A stretch of 58,851 bases of DNA. Source: an uncultured Synechococcus sp. GTDB taxonomy: Bacteria; Cyanobacteriota; Cyanobacteriia; Phormidesmidales; Phormidesmidaceae. The translations under genes were made by a program, and so were the position numbers. Below the pieces are notes generated by a model. It searched no databases. It worked only from the letters and a program-made list of their open reading frames with translations, and was not told the DNA's origin. The stretch is from contig CALDSK010000252.1 of the NCBI GenBank assembly GCA_937911865.1, positions 1 through 58,851 of the forward strand, given 5' to 3'. Below, piece by piece: positions 24,624-31,609 of the stretch (positions are counted from its first letter, which is position 1; every line of letters starts with the position of its first letter).

Positions 24624-26114
24624 ATGGTGAGTTCTTCGTTCAAAGGGCTGCAAGCAGACAATCAGTTTGACCCTTTACAAAGTCCGCTCGCGGCAGGAAC
24701 CTTCACCCCCCTTCCAGCAAGCAGATGCCAAATCGGAGCGCTACCCAACACCCCTCTTTTTGGGACAGACGGCATCCGAGGCAAAGCAGGGACACTCCTT
24801 ACTGCGCCGCTTGCTACCCAGGTTGGATTTTGGGCCGCTCAGGTGCTGCGTCACCACGGCGAAAGTGGACCCATCATTATTGGACAAGACTCTCGTACAT
24901 CTAGCGACATGCTCTCAGCGGCACTGTCAGCCGGCCTTACAACCGCAGGTTTAGAGGTTTGGAACCTTGGCCTTTGCCCCACGGCTGCCGTTGCGCATTT
25001 AGCAACAGGCAATGCTGGCGGCATTATGATTTCGGCCAGTCACAACCCCCCAGCTGACAACGGCATCAAGTTTTTCAATGCGCAGGGGACTAAACTCTCA
25101 GGCAGTATCCAAAAAGAAATCGAATCGGCTTTGCGAGGCAACCAGCTCGATAGCGCTACCGCGCGTATCAACGCGACGGCACCGATGCACTGGGGGCGGA
25201 CTTACCAGCGCCCTGATCTAGTCGATCACTACGTTGATTTCTTACACCAGCCGTTTCAACCCCACCCTGACCTCAGCGGAATGCGGATTGTACTAGACCT
25301 AGCCTGGGGCGCGGCTACTCGGGTGGCTAAGCAAGTATTTGAAGCCACGGGTGCGGAAGTGGTAATTATGCATGGATTGCCCGATGGCGATCGCATCAAC
25401 GTCAACTGCGGCTCTACCCACCTGGGCGCCCTCAAGAGCGCTGTTGCAGAACTTCAAGCAGACATTGGGTTTGCCTTTGATGGCGATGCCGATCGGGTGA
25501 TGGCAGTAGACTCCCAGGGCCGGGTAATTGACGGCGACTACATCCTGTATTTCTGGGGCCAAACTCTCAAGGGCGCAGGCAAGCTGCCTAACGACACAAT
25601 CATTTCCACGGTGATGGCCAATCTAGGATTCGAGCGAGCTTGGGAAGGCTTGGGCGGTACGCTGGTTCGTACAAAAGTGGGCGATCAGCATGTCCATGCT
25701 GAGATGGTCAATCAAGGGGCCATGCTCGGGGGCGAGCAATCTGGTCATATTCTTTGCCATCACTACAGCCTGACTGGCGATGGCATTCTGACAGCGCTTC
25801 ATCTAGCAGATTTGCTCAAGCAGGCTGAGTGCTCCTTGCCTGACTTGGTAGCACAGAGCTTTGAAACCTATCCTCAACGATTAGAGAATGTACGGGTAGA
25901 AGACCCGGAAGCACGCCGGAATTGGCAGAGCTGCGATGCAGTGCAAGGTGCGATCGCACAGGCAGCATCCGCCATGGGTGATCAAGGCCGCGTTCTGGTA
26001 CGAGCATCGGGCACCGAACCCGTCATTCGCGTCATGGTAGAAGCGGCTAATGTCGAGCTAGTTAACCACTGGACTGACCGGCTCTCAGCAAAAGTCGCGC
26101 AGCATCTGGCATAA
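24624..26114 (+). CDS. glmM: Phosphoglucosamine mutase
   Basis: The enzyme interconverts glucosamine-6-phosphate and glucosamine-1-phosphate, feeding UDP-GlcNAc for peptidoglycan and LPS. Key motifs are 'LFGTDGIRGKAG' (about residues 45-56), the phosphoserine loop 'GGIMISASHNPPADNGIKFF' (Ser139), the Mg-binding DGDADR (about 304) and the substrate loop 'GGEQSGH'. The C-terminal phosphate-binding loop RASGTEP lies near residue 463. I chose ATG 24624 over an upstream TTG because AGGGAG sits 7 nt before it; this gives 496 residues. Even so, about 40 N-terminal residues precede the usual start of the family. A phosphoglucomutase/phosphomannomutase paralogue is conceivable, but the motifs favour GlmM. 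Confidence 0.93.
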   Translation: MVSSSFKGLQADNQFDPLQSPLAAGTFTPLPASRCQIGALPNTPLFGTDGIRGKAGTLLTAPLATQVGFWAAQVLRHHGESGPIIIGQDSRTSSDMLSAALSAGLTTAGLEVWNLGLCPTAAVAHLATGNAGGIMISASHNPPADNGIKFFNAQGTKLSGSIQKEIESALRGNQLDSATARINATAPMHWGRTYQRPDLVDHYVDFLHQPFQPHPDLSGMRIVLDLAWGAATRVAKQVFEATGAEVVIMHGLPDGDRINVNCGSTHLGALKSAVAELQADIGFAFDGDADRVMAVDSQGRVIDGDYILYFWGQTLKGAGKLPNDTIISTVMANLGFERAWEGLGGTLVRTKVGDQHVHAEMVNQGAMLGGEQSGHILCHHYSLTGDGILTALHLADLLKQAECSLPDLVAQSFETYPQRLENVRVEDPEARRNWQSCDAVQGAIAQAASAMGDQGRVLVRASGTEPVIRVMVEAANVELVNHWTDRLSAKVAQHLA

Positions 26115-26278
26115 AGCTGATATGAATCTGCCATGAATATGGCAGAGGTCCTAAGCGGCTAAACCCACGCTTATATTCGCTCACACATTCCCTCATTGTG
26201 AGCCCAAGCCAGCTTGTAAAGATTTGCAAATCTGCTTGAGTTCGTGATATTCCTGAAAAAGCTTTTTCACTGGCATCC

Positions 26279-26989
26279 ATGGCAGCGATATTTTCTCATA
26301 CTCCCCCTTCGCCAACCTCTCAGCGACTGAGAAAAAGCATTCCTGCGCATCCCAAAAAGGTGGTCGCTATTGGCGATAGTCTGGTTTACGGCTACGGCGA
26401 TAGCGAAGGCGGTGGCTGGGTTGAGCGTCTGCGGCGTGGATGGTTAGCTCCGTCAACGTCAGGGCCGATTTTGTACAATCTGGGCGTGCGCGGTGATGGT
26501 GTCGCTCAAGTTTCAAAAAGGCTAGAAAGAGAGTTTTGCGATCGCGGAGAACTTCGCCATCGCACGCCAGATATTTTGTTGCTTTCTTTTGGCGTCAACG
26601 ATTCCGCGCGGGCCGGGCGCGCTAACGGCCGCCCGGTTACTGACATTAAAACCTTCGAACTCACTGTCAATCAGCTCTTAAAGCAGGCTTGTAGGCTCTG
26701 CCCTGTCTACTTTGTAGGGATGATTCCGGTCAACGAAGCCGCAATGCCTTTTGCTAATATCTTGCACTTTAGCCAAGCTGAGCAGCGCAATTATCGCGAC
26801 ATCACGCGCAGCCTCTGTAAGGCAAATCAGATACATTACTTGGATCTGTTCGAGCAGTGGACTCAAGAAAGCGATGATTGGGTGTGCGATCGCCTCTGCA
26901 CCGACGGCATTCATCCCAACGTTCTCGGCTACCGCACCATTTTAGAAGCCGTGAAGTCTTGGCAACCTTTTGTAGACGCCATCCACTAA
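26279..26989 (+). CDS. SGNH/GDSL hydrolase
   Basis: This 236-residue esterase/lipase-like protein shows block I 'VVAIGDSLVYGYGDSEGGG' (about 30-48, nucleophile Ser in GDSL). Block II Gly lies in 'NLGVRGDGVAQ', block III 'LLSFGVNDS' (Asn) and block V 'DGIHPNVLGYRTI' (about 212-224, Asp and His of the triad). All four SGNH residues are present, so it should be catalytically active. No signal peptide is evident, so it is probably cytoplasmic. The substrate is not predictable; such enzymes hydrolyse esters or thioesters of lipids or glycans. ATG start. It lies 164 nt after glmM on the same strand; a small CTGCCAT/ATGGCAG hairpin lies between (26128-26145). Confidence 0.88.
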   Translation: MAAIFSHTPPSPTSQRLRKSIPAHPKKVVAIGDSLVYGYGDSEGGGWVERLRRGWLAPSTSGPILYNLGVRGDGVAQVSKRLEREFCDRGELRHRTPDILLLSFGVNDSARAGRANGRPVTDIKTFELTVNQLLKQACRLCPVYFVGMIPVNEAAMPFANILHFSQAEQRNYRDITRSLCKANQIHYLDLFEQWTQESDDWVCDRLCTDGIHPNVLGYRTILEAVKSWQPFVDAIH

Positions 26990-27039
26990 GGAAATATCTC
27001 TCTTCTAAAACTCAGCGGACTCGACCTAGTCTGGCATCT

Positions 27040-27849
27040 CTAGTCCTGCTGATTAGAGAACTGGTAAGCACCGAGGATAGAAAGTGCGATCGCAAACACT
27101 AGCAGAACCGGAATGCTATACCAGGGAAATTCGACCAGCGGCTTATAGGCTACCGCGCGTAGGCCCAGCGTCGTATAGGTTAACGGCAAGGCATACACCA
27201 GCGGCTTTAGCGCCACAGGCAGCGTCGTTGGATCAAAAAACGTCCCCCCCAAAAAAGACATCGGCACGATCAAAAAGTTATTGAACAGGCCAACGCTCTC
27301 CAGCGATTTGACATTGAGCCCGACGATAACGCCTAACCCTGCAAACACCGCACAGTTTAAAATCACCAACAGGAAAAACAGTGGGTTCAGAAAGCTCCAA
27401 ACTCGGCCTGTAAACAAAACGGCTACTAGAATCACCGCCGAGGCTGTCATCAAGCCACGGACAATTCCAGCAAGCATCTTACCTAAGTGTAAAGACAGTG
27501 GATGAATAGGATACAGCAGCATTTCTTCAAATGTCTTTGAGAACAGCCGCTCGCCGCAAATCGAAAATGTCGTACCACCAAAACTAATCACCATGGAAGA
27601 GAGCGCGACCATCCCTGGCAAAATAAATTCCAAATAGCTATCACCCGCCGTCGGCGTACTCACGCGATCTAGAGAGCTGCCCAAGCCCAGACCAAACGCC
27701 AAAATGTAAATCAATGGAGATACCAAACCTGAAGCCGCAACCTGAGGAATGCGCACGCGCAGGTCCAGCCAATCTCCCCAAAAAACGGTCAGCGCGTCAG
27801 CAAGCAAGGTGCTTAGAGACCGACTTGGAAACTTGAATGCGGTTTTCAC
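27040..27849 (-). CDS. ABC-2 type transporter permease
   Basis: This 269-residue membrane protein has six predicted TM helices and the ABC-2 signature. 'YLEFILPGMVALSSMVISFGGTTFSICGERLFSKTFEEMLLYPI' (about residues 73-116) covers the amphipathic region between TM2 and TM3. 'SFLGGTFFDPTTLPVALKPLVYALPLTYTTLGLRA' follows (about 200-234), with the F-P-x3-P-x4-P-L-T-Y pattern seen in polysaccharide and drug exporters (DrrB/NodJ-like). It would pair with a separate ATPase, which is not present next to it, so it is an orphan half here. The substrate is unknown. Convergent with the SGNH hydrolase gene across 50 nt. Confidence 0.88.
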   Translation of the reverse strand: MKTAFKFPSRSLSTLLADALTVFWGDWLDLRVRIPQVAASGLVSPLIYILAFGLGLGSSLDRVSTPTAGDSYLEFILPGMVALSSMVISFGGTTFSICGERLFSKTFEEMLLYPIHPLSLHLGKMLAGIVRGLMTASAVILVAVLFTGRVWSFLNPLFFLLVILNCAVFAGLGVIVGLNVKSLESVGLFNNFLIVPMSFLGGTFFDPTTLPVALKPLVYALPLTYTTLGLRAVAYKPLVEFPWYSIPVLLVFAIALSILGAYQFSNQQD

Positions 27850-28008
27850 AAAGAATACTCAGGCCCTAAAGCCTTCAGAATCACAAAGATAATCTTAACT
27901 ATTCTTCATTGTGCCGCTATCTGTGCGTAAGGCTCAACCTTCTTCAGAGAAATATCTCAGAGAAATCCGCTTTAATTCGCTTTAGAGAAACCTTCTAAGA
28001 CGATATCC

Positions 28009-29292
28009 CTACCGGGGCAAAGGCTGACCAAACGGAATAGGTTCTGGCCAGCGGCTTGCAGTCGAAGGACGAAGCTCTACTGACTCGTTCGGTTCCTCAA
28101 AAGTCTCTTCGATCGGCGCTTCAACAAAGGTATCATCCACATCGCTCACGCCTGGATCGCTAGCAATTCTGCCATCGGGCTCTTCTACAACCACATTCTC
28201 ATCTACCGCAGCTGACTCATCTACCGCAGCTGACTCAATAGTCTCAGTCTCTTCTTCGAGCTCCGCTTCGGCGATCGGATCAGGTGCAACCTCCTCTACC
28301 TCAACAAATACTGGCTCAACAAATACTGGAGCTGGAGGAGCGCTGCCTGGCGCTTCTAGTTCATCAGGTTCTAAATCACCCAGAAAAGGAGGCGCCTCAG
28401 GCAGCGACTCACTGACCGTAGAATCGACTTCTGCATCAGGTTCTACGCTGGCGACTGACGGCTGTTCGTCTTCTACAGGCATCGGCTCGCTGGCGACTGG
28501 TGGCTCAGCAGGAATTACCTCTACGTCAAAAACAGGTAGTGTTTCAGCAGCTGCGTTGGTCTCGTCTGACGCCGAAGGTGATGGCACAGTCTCAGCAGAG
28601 GGTGCTTCAAAAGGCGGCGCGCTCACTGGAGCCTCAACCGAAGGAACGCCCGAAGGAACGCCCGAAGGAACGCTTGAAGGAACACCTGGAGGAGTCGCTA
28701 AAGGGGGCACGCTCACAGACTCATCGGGGACTGCGGGCTCAAGCACTGGCAAATCAGAGAAGTCAGGCGCTTGAGCAATCTCAGCAGCAGGTGTGCTCAA
28801 ACTACTCGCGGAAGCACCTTCAGTGGCTGTCACTGACTGACCAGCGGCGCGACGACTGGCGGCGCTAAGCGCGGGTTGTACCTGCCATCGCTGGTCGCCA
28901 CTTTCAGTCTCAGCAAGTGGAACCGCATTCTGAGAATCCGACAGCACTGTGCCCGCGGCAAATTCCATCACGACCCAAACGGTTTCAGGCGTTGCTTGCT
29001 CTAACACAATGTTTTCAACGAGACCGTCCTGAACAGTCTTACCCATCACATCACCGACCTGCGTATCGGGCAGTTCTAGTAAAAGCTGGTCAGGGGCTAA
29101 GACAGAAACCGAAGGCGTGACAGCCTCAGGGAGGACTAGCGTGAGCGATCGCGTCTGCTCGTCGTAATCCCACGCCTTAAGCTCTTCGGCCTTAGCTGGC
29201 ATCGTTTTCATGACCGTCAAGGTTGCTATGCTTAGCAGCATCGTCTTCCACAAAAAGCTCAACTGCCCGCTGTGCCCTGATTTCTTGGCCAT
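28009..29292 (-). CDS. AMIN-domain-like exported protein with acidic disordered tail
   Basis: This 427-residue protein (ATG at 29292 preferred over an upstream TTG) has an N-terminal hydrophobic segment (about 14-34) ending in AKAEE, a signal peptide or anchor. Residues of about 36-135, with 'AWDYDEQTRSLTLVLPEAVTPSVSVLAPDQLLLELPDTQVG' features, look like an AMIN domain, which binds peptidoglycan or secretin complexes in the periplasm. The remaining 290 residues are very rich in Pro, Glu, Ala, Val and Ser and almost lack aromatics, suggesting an extended acidic linker. A GVPS repeat from a 12-bp DNA repeat lies within it. No catalytic amidase domain follows, so it is a structural or adaptor protein. 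The domain call rests on pattern only. Confidence 0.65.
   Translation of the reverse strand: MAKKSGHSGQLSFLWKTMLLSIATLTVMKTMPAKAEELKAWDYDEQTRSLTLVLPEAVTPSVSVLAPDQLLLELPDTQVGDVMGKTVQDGLVENIVLEQATPETVWVVMEFAAGTVLSDSQNAVPLAETESGDQRWQVQPALSAASRRAAGQSVTATEGASASSLSTPAAEIAQAPDFSDLPVLEPAVPDESVSVPPLATPPGVPSSVPSGVPSGVPSVEAPVSAPPFEAPSAETVPSPSASDETNAAAETLPVFDVEVIPAEPPVASEPMPVEDEQPSVASVEPDAEVDSTVSESLPEAPPFLGDLEPDELEAPGSAPPAPVFVEPVFVEVEEVAPDPIAEAELEEETETIESAAVDESAAVDENVVVEEPDGRIASDPGVSDVDDTFVEAPIEETFEEPNESVELRPSTASRWPEPIPFGQPLPR
28638..28685 (-). repeat. 12-bp tandem repeat in AMIN-like gene, 4 copies
   Basis: Four consecutive 12-mers (CCGAAGGAACGC, the last one diverged) encode GVPS units in the disordered tail of the AMIN-like protein. 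Confidence 0.9.
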
Positions 29293-29502
29293 GAGACTTG
29301 CTTCCACCAATCAAATTCAATGTAAGGATACGCCAAATCCCAAAAGTTCAACAGGTGGTTTCTCAGAAAATCGTTATCATCTTTCAAGAAAATTCCATAT
29401 ATTCTCGCTATTAATTCGTCATTATAAGAACGGTGTAAGATTTACCCTCATTACAGGCATCCTACTCCGCATCGATATTTCTATCTTTTCATCAGCATTC
29501 AT

Positions 29503-29598
29503 ATGGAACTCCACGATTTCTTTCTTCTCATCGGGCTGCTCAGCCCTGGACTCTTACTATCCGTGCTCGTGATGGCCGGCATGAGTGCAGGAGGCTAG
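29503..29598 (+). CDS. 31-codon single-TM mini-protein, candidate
   Basis: An ATG-started frame encodes 31 residues beginning MELHDFFLLIGLLSPG and ending VMAGMSAGG. Nearly the whole length is hydrophobic, so it would be one transmembrane helix with a short acidic N-terminus. Its TAG stop ends 4 nt before the ATG of the thioredoxin-like gene. The Shine-Dalgarno of that gene (GGAGG) lies inside its last codons, which would allow translational coupling. It resembles in size the small subunits of cyanobacterial photosynthetic complexes, but it does not match PetL, PetM, PetN, PsaI, PsaM or Ycf12 as I remember them. No clear Shine-Dalgarno precedes it, which is the main doubt. Confidence 0.4.
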   Translation: MELHDFFLLIGLLSPGLLLSVLVMAGMSAGG

Positions 29599-29602
29599 TC
29601 CC

Positions 29603-30184
29603 ATGGTCAGAACCGAATCCACCATGCTGCCGCTGGGCACCTCGGCACCTGAGCTGTCGCTTGAAGATGTGGTCTCAGGTAAAACCGTTACCCTGAGCGA
29701 TGTCAAAGGCGACAAGGGACTGTTAGTCATGTTCATCTGCCAGCACTGTCCGTTCGTCAAGCACGTAGAAGACGAACTTGGCAAGATTGGCCAAGACTAT
29801 ACTTCGCAAGGCGTAGGCGTACTAGCAATCAGCGCCAACAGCGTGGAAACTCATCCTCAGGACAATCCTGAGAACATGCGTGAGCAGGTCAAAAGAGCAA
29901 ACTTCACCTTTCCCTATGCCTACGACGCCAGTCAGGAAGTTGCCAAAAGCTATACCGCCGCCTGCACGCCCGATTTCTTTCTGTTTGATGGTGATCTGAA
30001 GCTAGCCTATCGAGGCCAACTAGACGATAGTCGCCCAGGCAATGACAAGCCGGTAACCGGTAAAGACTTACGGGCTGCACTTGACCAGCTGGTTTCAGGG
30101 CAAACCGTTCCTACTGAGCAAATGCCGAGCATTGGCTGCAATATTAAGTGGGTACCGGGTAAAGAGCCGGCTTATTTTGGTTAG
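29603..30184 (+). CDS. Thioredoxin-like (AhpC/TSA-Redoxin) protein
   Basis: This 193-residue thioredoxin-fold protein has a redox-active C-x-x-C in 'FICQHCPFVKHVEDEL' (Cys46, Cys49). The string 'CQHCPFVKH' is characteristic of a bacterial peroxiredoxin-like group. 'GVGVLAISANSVETHPQD' and 'ACTPDFFLFDGDLKLAYRGQLDDSRP' follow in the family order, with the cis-Pro in CTPDF. No signal peptide is seen, so it is probably cytoplasmic. ATG 29603 was chosen over a GTG at 29585 because GGAGG lies 8 nt upstream. Function is a disulfide or peroxide reductase; the partner is unknown. It may be translationally coupled to the mini-ORF just before it. Confidence 0.88.
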   Translation: MVRTESTMLPLGTSAPELSLEDVVSGKTVTLSDVKGDKGLLVMFICQHCPFVKHVEDELGKIGQDYTSQGVGVLAISANSVETHPQDNPENMREQVKRANFTFPYAYDASQEVAKSYTAACTPDFFLFDGDLKLAYRGQLDDSRPGNDKPVTGKDLRAALDQLVSGQTVPTEQMPSIGCNIKWVPGKEPAYFG

Positions 30185-30220
30185 CTTATTTTGATCAAAG
30201 GCGCTGGTTTCGACAAGTCG

Positions 30221-30463
30221 CTAGCAGCAGTCGTGCTTGCTAGTGCCAGGCTCTAAAAAAGAACTCACTACTTCACAAGGTCCATCCTCTGCGTCATACA
30301 TCGCAGGTAAAGGAGGGGCCTTTTTGGCTGGCGTCCAGGATTCTAGATACGCCTCTAGCGCAGCAACCACAGCAGCTTCAGGCTGCTTAATATTTTGGTC
30401 GTTTTGGTAGGCCTGCAACCGGATTCGTAGCGTCTGAGGGAGGTTGAGATGAAGCGTCTGCAT
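30221..30463 (-). CDS. Small protein with ribbon-helix-helix-like N-terminus
   Basis: This is an 80-residue protein I do not recognise with certainty. The N-terminal 45 residues, 'LHLNLPQTLRIRLQAYQND' followed by 'AAVVAALEAYLES', have the strand-helix-helix look of RHH or antitoxin-like DNA-binding proteins. The C-terminal half is acidic and ends in KHDCC. ATG at 30463 was preferred over a TTG six bases upstream. It follows dnaJ on the same strand by 27 nt and may be part of the dnaK3-dnaJ transcription unit. No toxin partner is adjacent, so a toxin-antitoxin role is not supported. Confidence 0.6.
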   Translation of the reverse strand: MQTLHLNLPQTLRIRLQAYQNDQNIKQPEAAVVAALEAYLESWTPAKKAPPLPAMYDAEDGPCEVVSSFLEPGTSKHDCC

Positions 30464-30490
30464 AAGCAAGCAAGCGTCCTAAAGAAAGCA

Positions 30491-31528
30491 TTAGCTGAAA
30501 GGCAAGTCTAATCGTGGATTAAAGCGCTCGATGTTCAGCAGTTCCTGGTACAGCGCCTTTTCCTCATCGTCTAGCACCGTTGGGACTACCACTTCAATAT
30601 CCACAATTTGGTCGCCGAACAGCCCCTGTGCAATCGGATAGCCTTTACCCGTCAGCTTAAGCCTTTGGCCAGACTGCACGCCAGGTGGAATCATCATATT
30701 CACCGAACCACCTAAGGTAGGCATTGCAATTGTTCCGCCTAATACAGCCTCACTCGGCGTCAGTGGCAACCGACAGTAAATATCGCCCTCACGCAGCGTG
30801 AAATAGGCATGCGGCTCAACTTCAATGCGCAAGTATAAGTTGCCACCATCAATGCCCTGGCCTTTTAAGCGAATGCGCTGACCGGTGACCATGCCCGGTG
30901 GCATATTCACTTCTAGCGATCGCCCATCTTCCAAACGCACCCGCTCTCGCCCACCGGCATAGGCTTTTTCTAATGGCACTGTCAAATCGGCCTCCGCATC
31001 ACGTCGAGAAGGCGAGGGCGGCTGCCGGCGGTAGTTCGGCTTTGCTTTCGGCGGCGGCTGTTGTTGACGCGGCGCTGTTGCTTGAGCCGTAGTCTGACGA
31101 CTAGCTCTAGAACTGGTCTGACGCGCTGTCGATTCTGCTTTCGCCCCTCTGGCAGGCCGTCTCACAGCCTGGCGATCGCCTGACTGATGCTCCTTTAGCA
31201 ACTGCTCTACAAAATTATCAAAGTCCTCGAAAGCGCTGTAGTCTGCATCTTTGGCCGAAACGCCTTTACCGGTCCATTTGCCCCAGCCCTTCGATCCTTT
31301 TTTCTCCCAATACTGGCTGTACTGCTCGTACTGCTTTCGCTTATCCGCATCAGAAAGCACCCCATAGGCCTCACCTAAGAGCTTGAATTTTTCCTCAGCC
31401 GCTTTGTCACCAGGATTGACATCGGGATGATACTGCCGGGCTAGGGCTCTGTAGGCTCGTTTAATATCTTCAGCGGTGGATGTTTTGGCAATGCCCAGAA
31501 TTTCGTAATAGTCCCGAAAATTTTGCAT
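30491..31528 (-). CDS. dnaJ: DnaJ (Hsp40) co-chaperone, zinc-finger-less type
   Basis: This 345-residue type II J-protein has the J-domain at residues 5-70 with the HPD motif at 34-36 (RQYHPDVN). A linker rich in Gln, Arg, Ala and Thr follows (about 110-180). The C-terminal substrate-binding domains (about 180-335) contain 'DLTVPLEKAYAGGRERV' and 'LPLTPSEAVLGGTIAMPTLGG', with no Cys-rich zinc finger. It stimulates ATP hydrolysis by its partner DnaK and delivers substrates. It is encoded 81 nt downstream of dnaK3 on the same strand, which mirrors the dnaK3-dnaJ pairing known from other cyanobacteria. Its low-complexity linker is longer and more Gln-rich than is common. Confidence 0.93.
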   Translation of the reverse strand: MQNFRDYYEILGIAKTSTAEDIKRAYRALARQYHPDVNPGDKAAEEKFKLLGEAYGVLSDADKRKQYEQYSQYWEKKGSKGWGKWTGKGVSAKDADYSAFEDFDNFVEQLLKEHQSGDRQAVRRPARGAKAESTARQTSSRASRQTTAQATAPRQQQPPPKAKPNYRRQPPSPSRRDAEADLTVPLEKAYAGGRERVRLEDGRSLEVNMPPGMVTGQRIRLKGQGIDGGNLYLRIEVEPHAYFTLREGDIYCRLPLTPSEAVLGGTIAMPTLGGSVNMMIPPGVQSGQRLKLTGKGYPIAQGLFGDQIVDIEVVVPTVLDDEEKALYQELLNIERFNPRLDLPFS

Positions 31529-31609
31529 GAACGAACGCGTATCTTAACTGTGGCCGAATAACATGACCGAAAACACAAGTGGCCGAAAATCAAACCCGAG
31601 AATTAGGCC

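Noticed and set aside
28500..28868. Plus-strand frames opposite the AMIN-like tail
   Set aside because: Low-complexity antisense shadow of the Pro/Glu-rich repeats.
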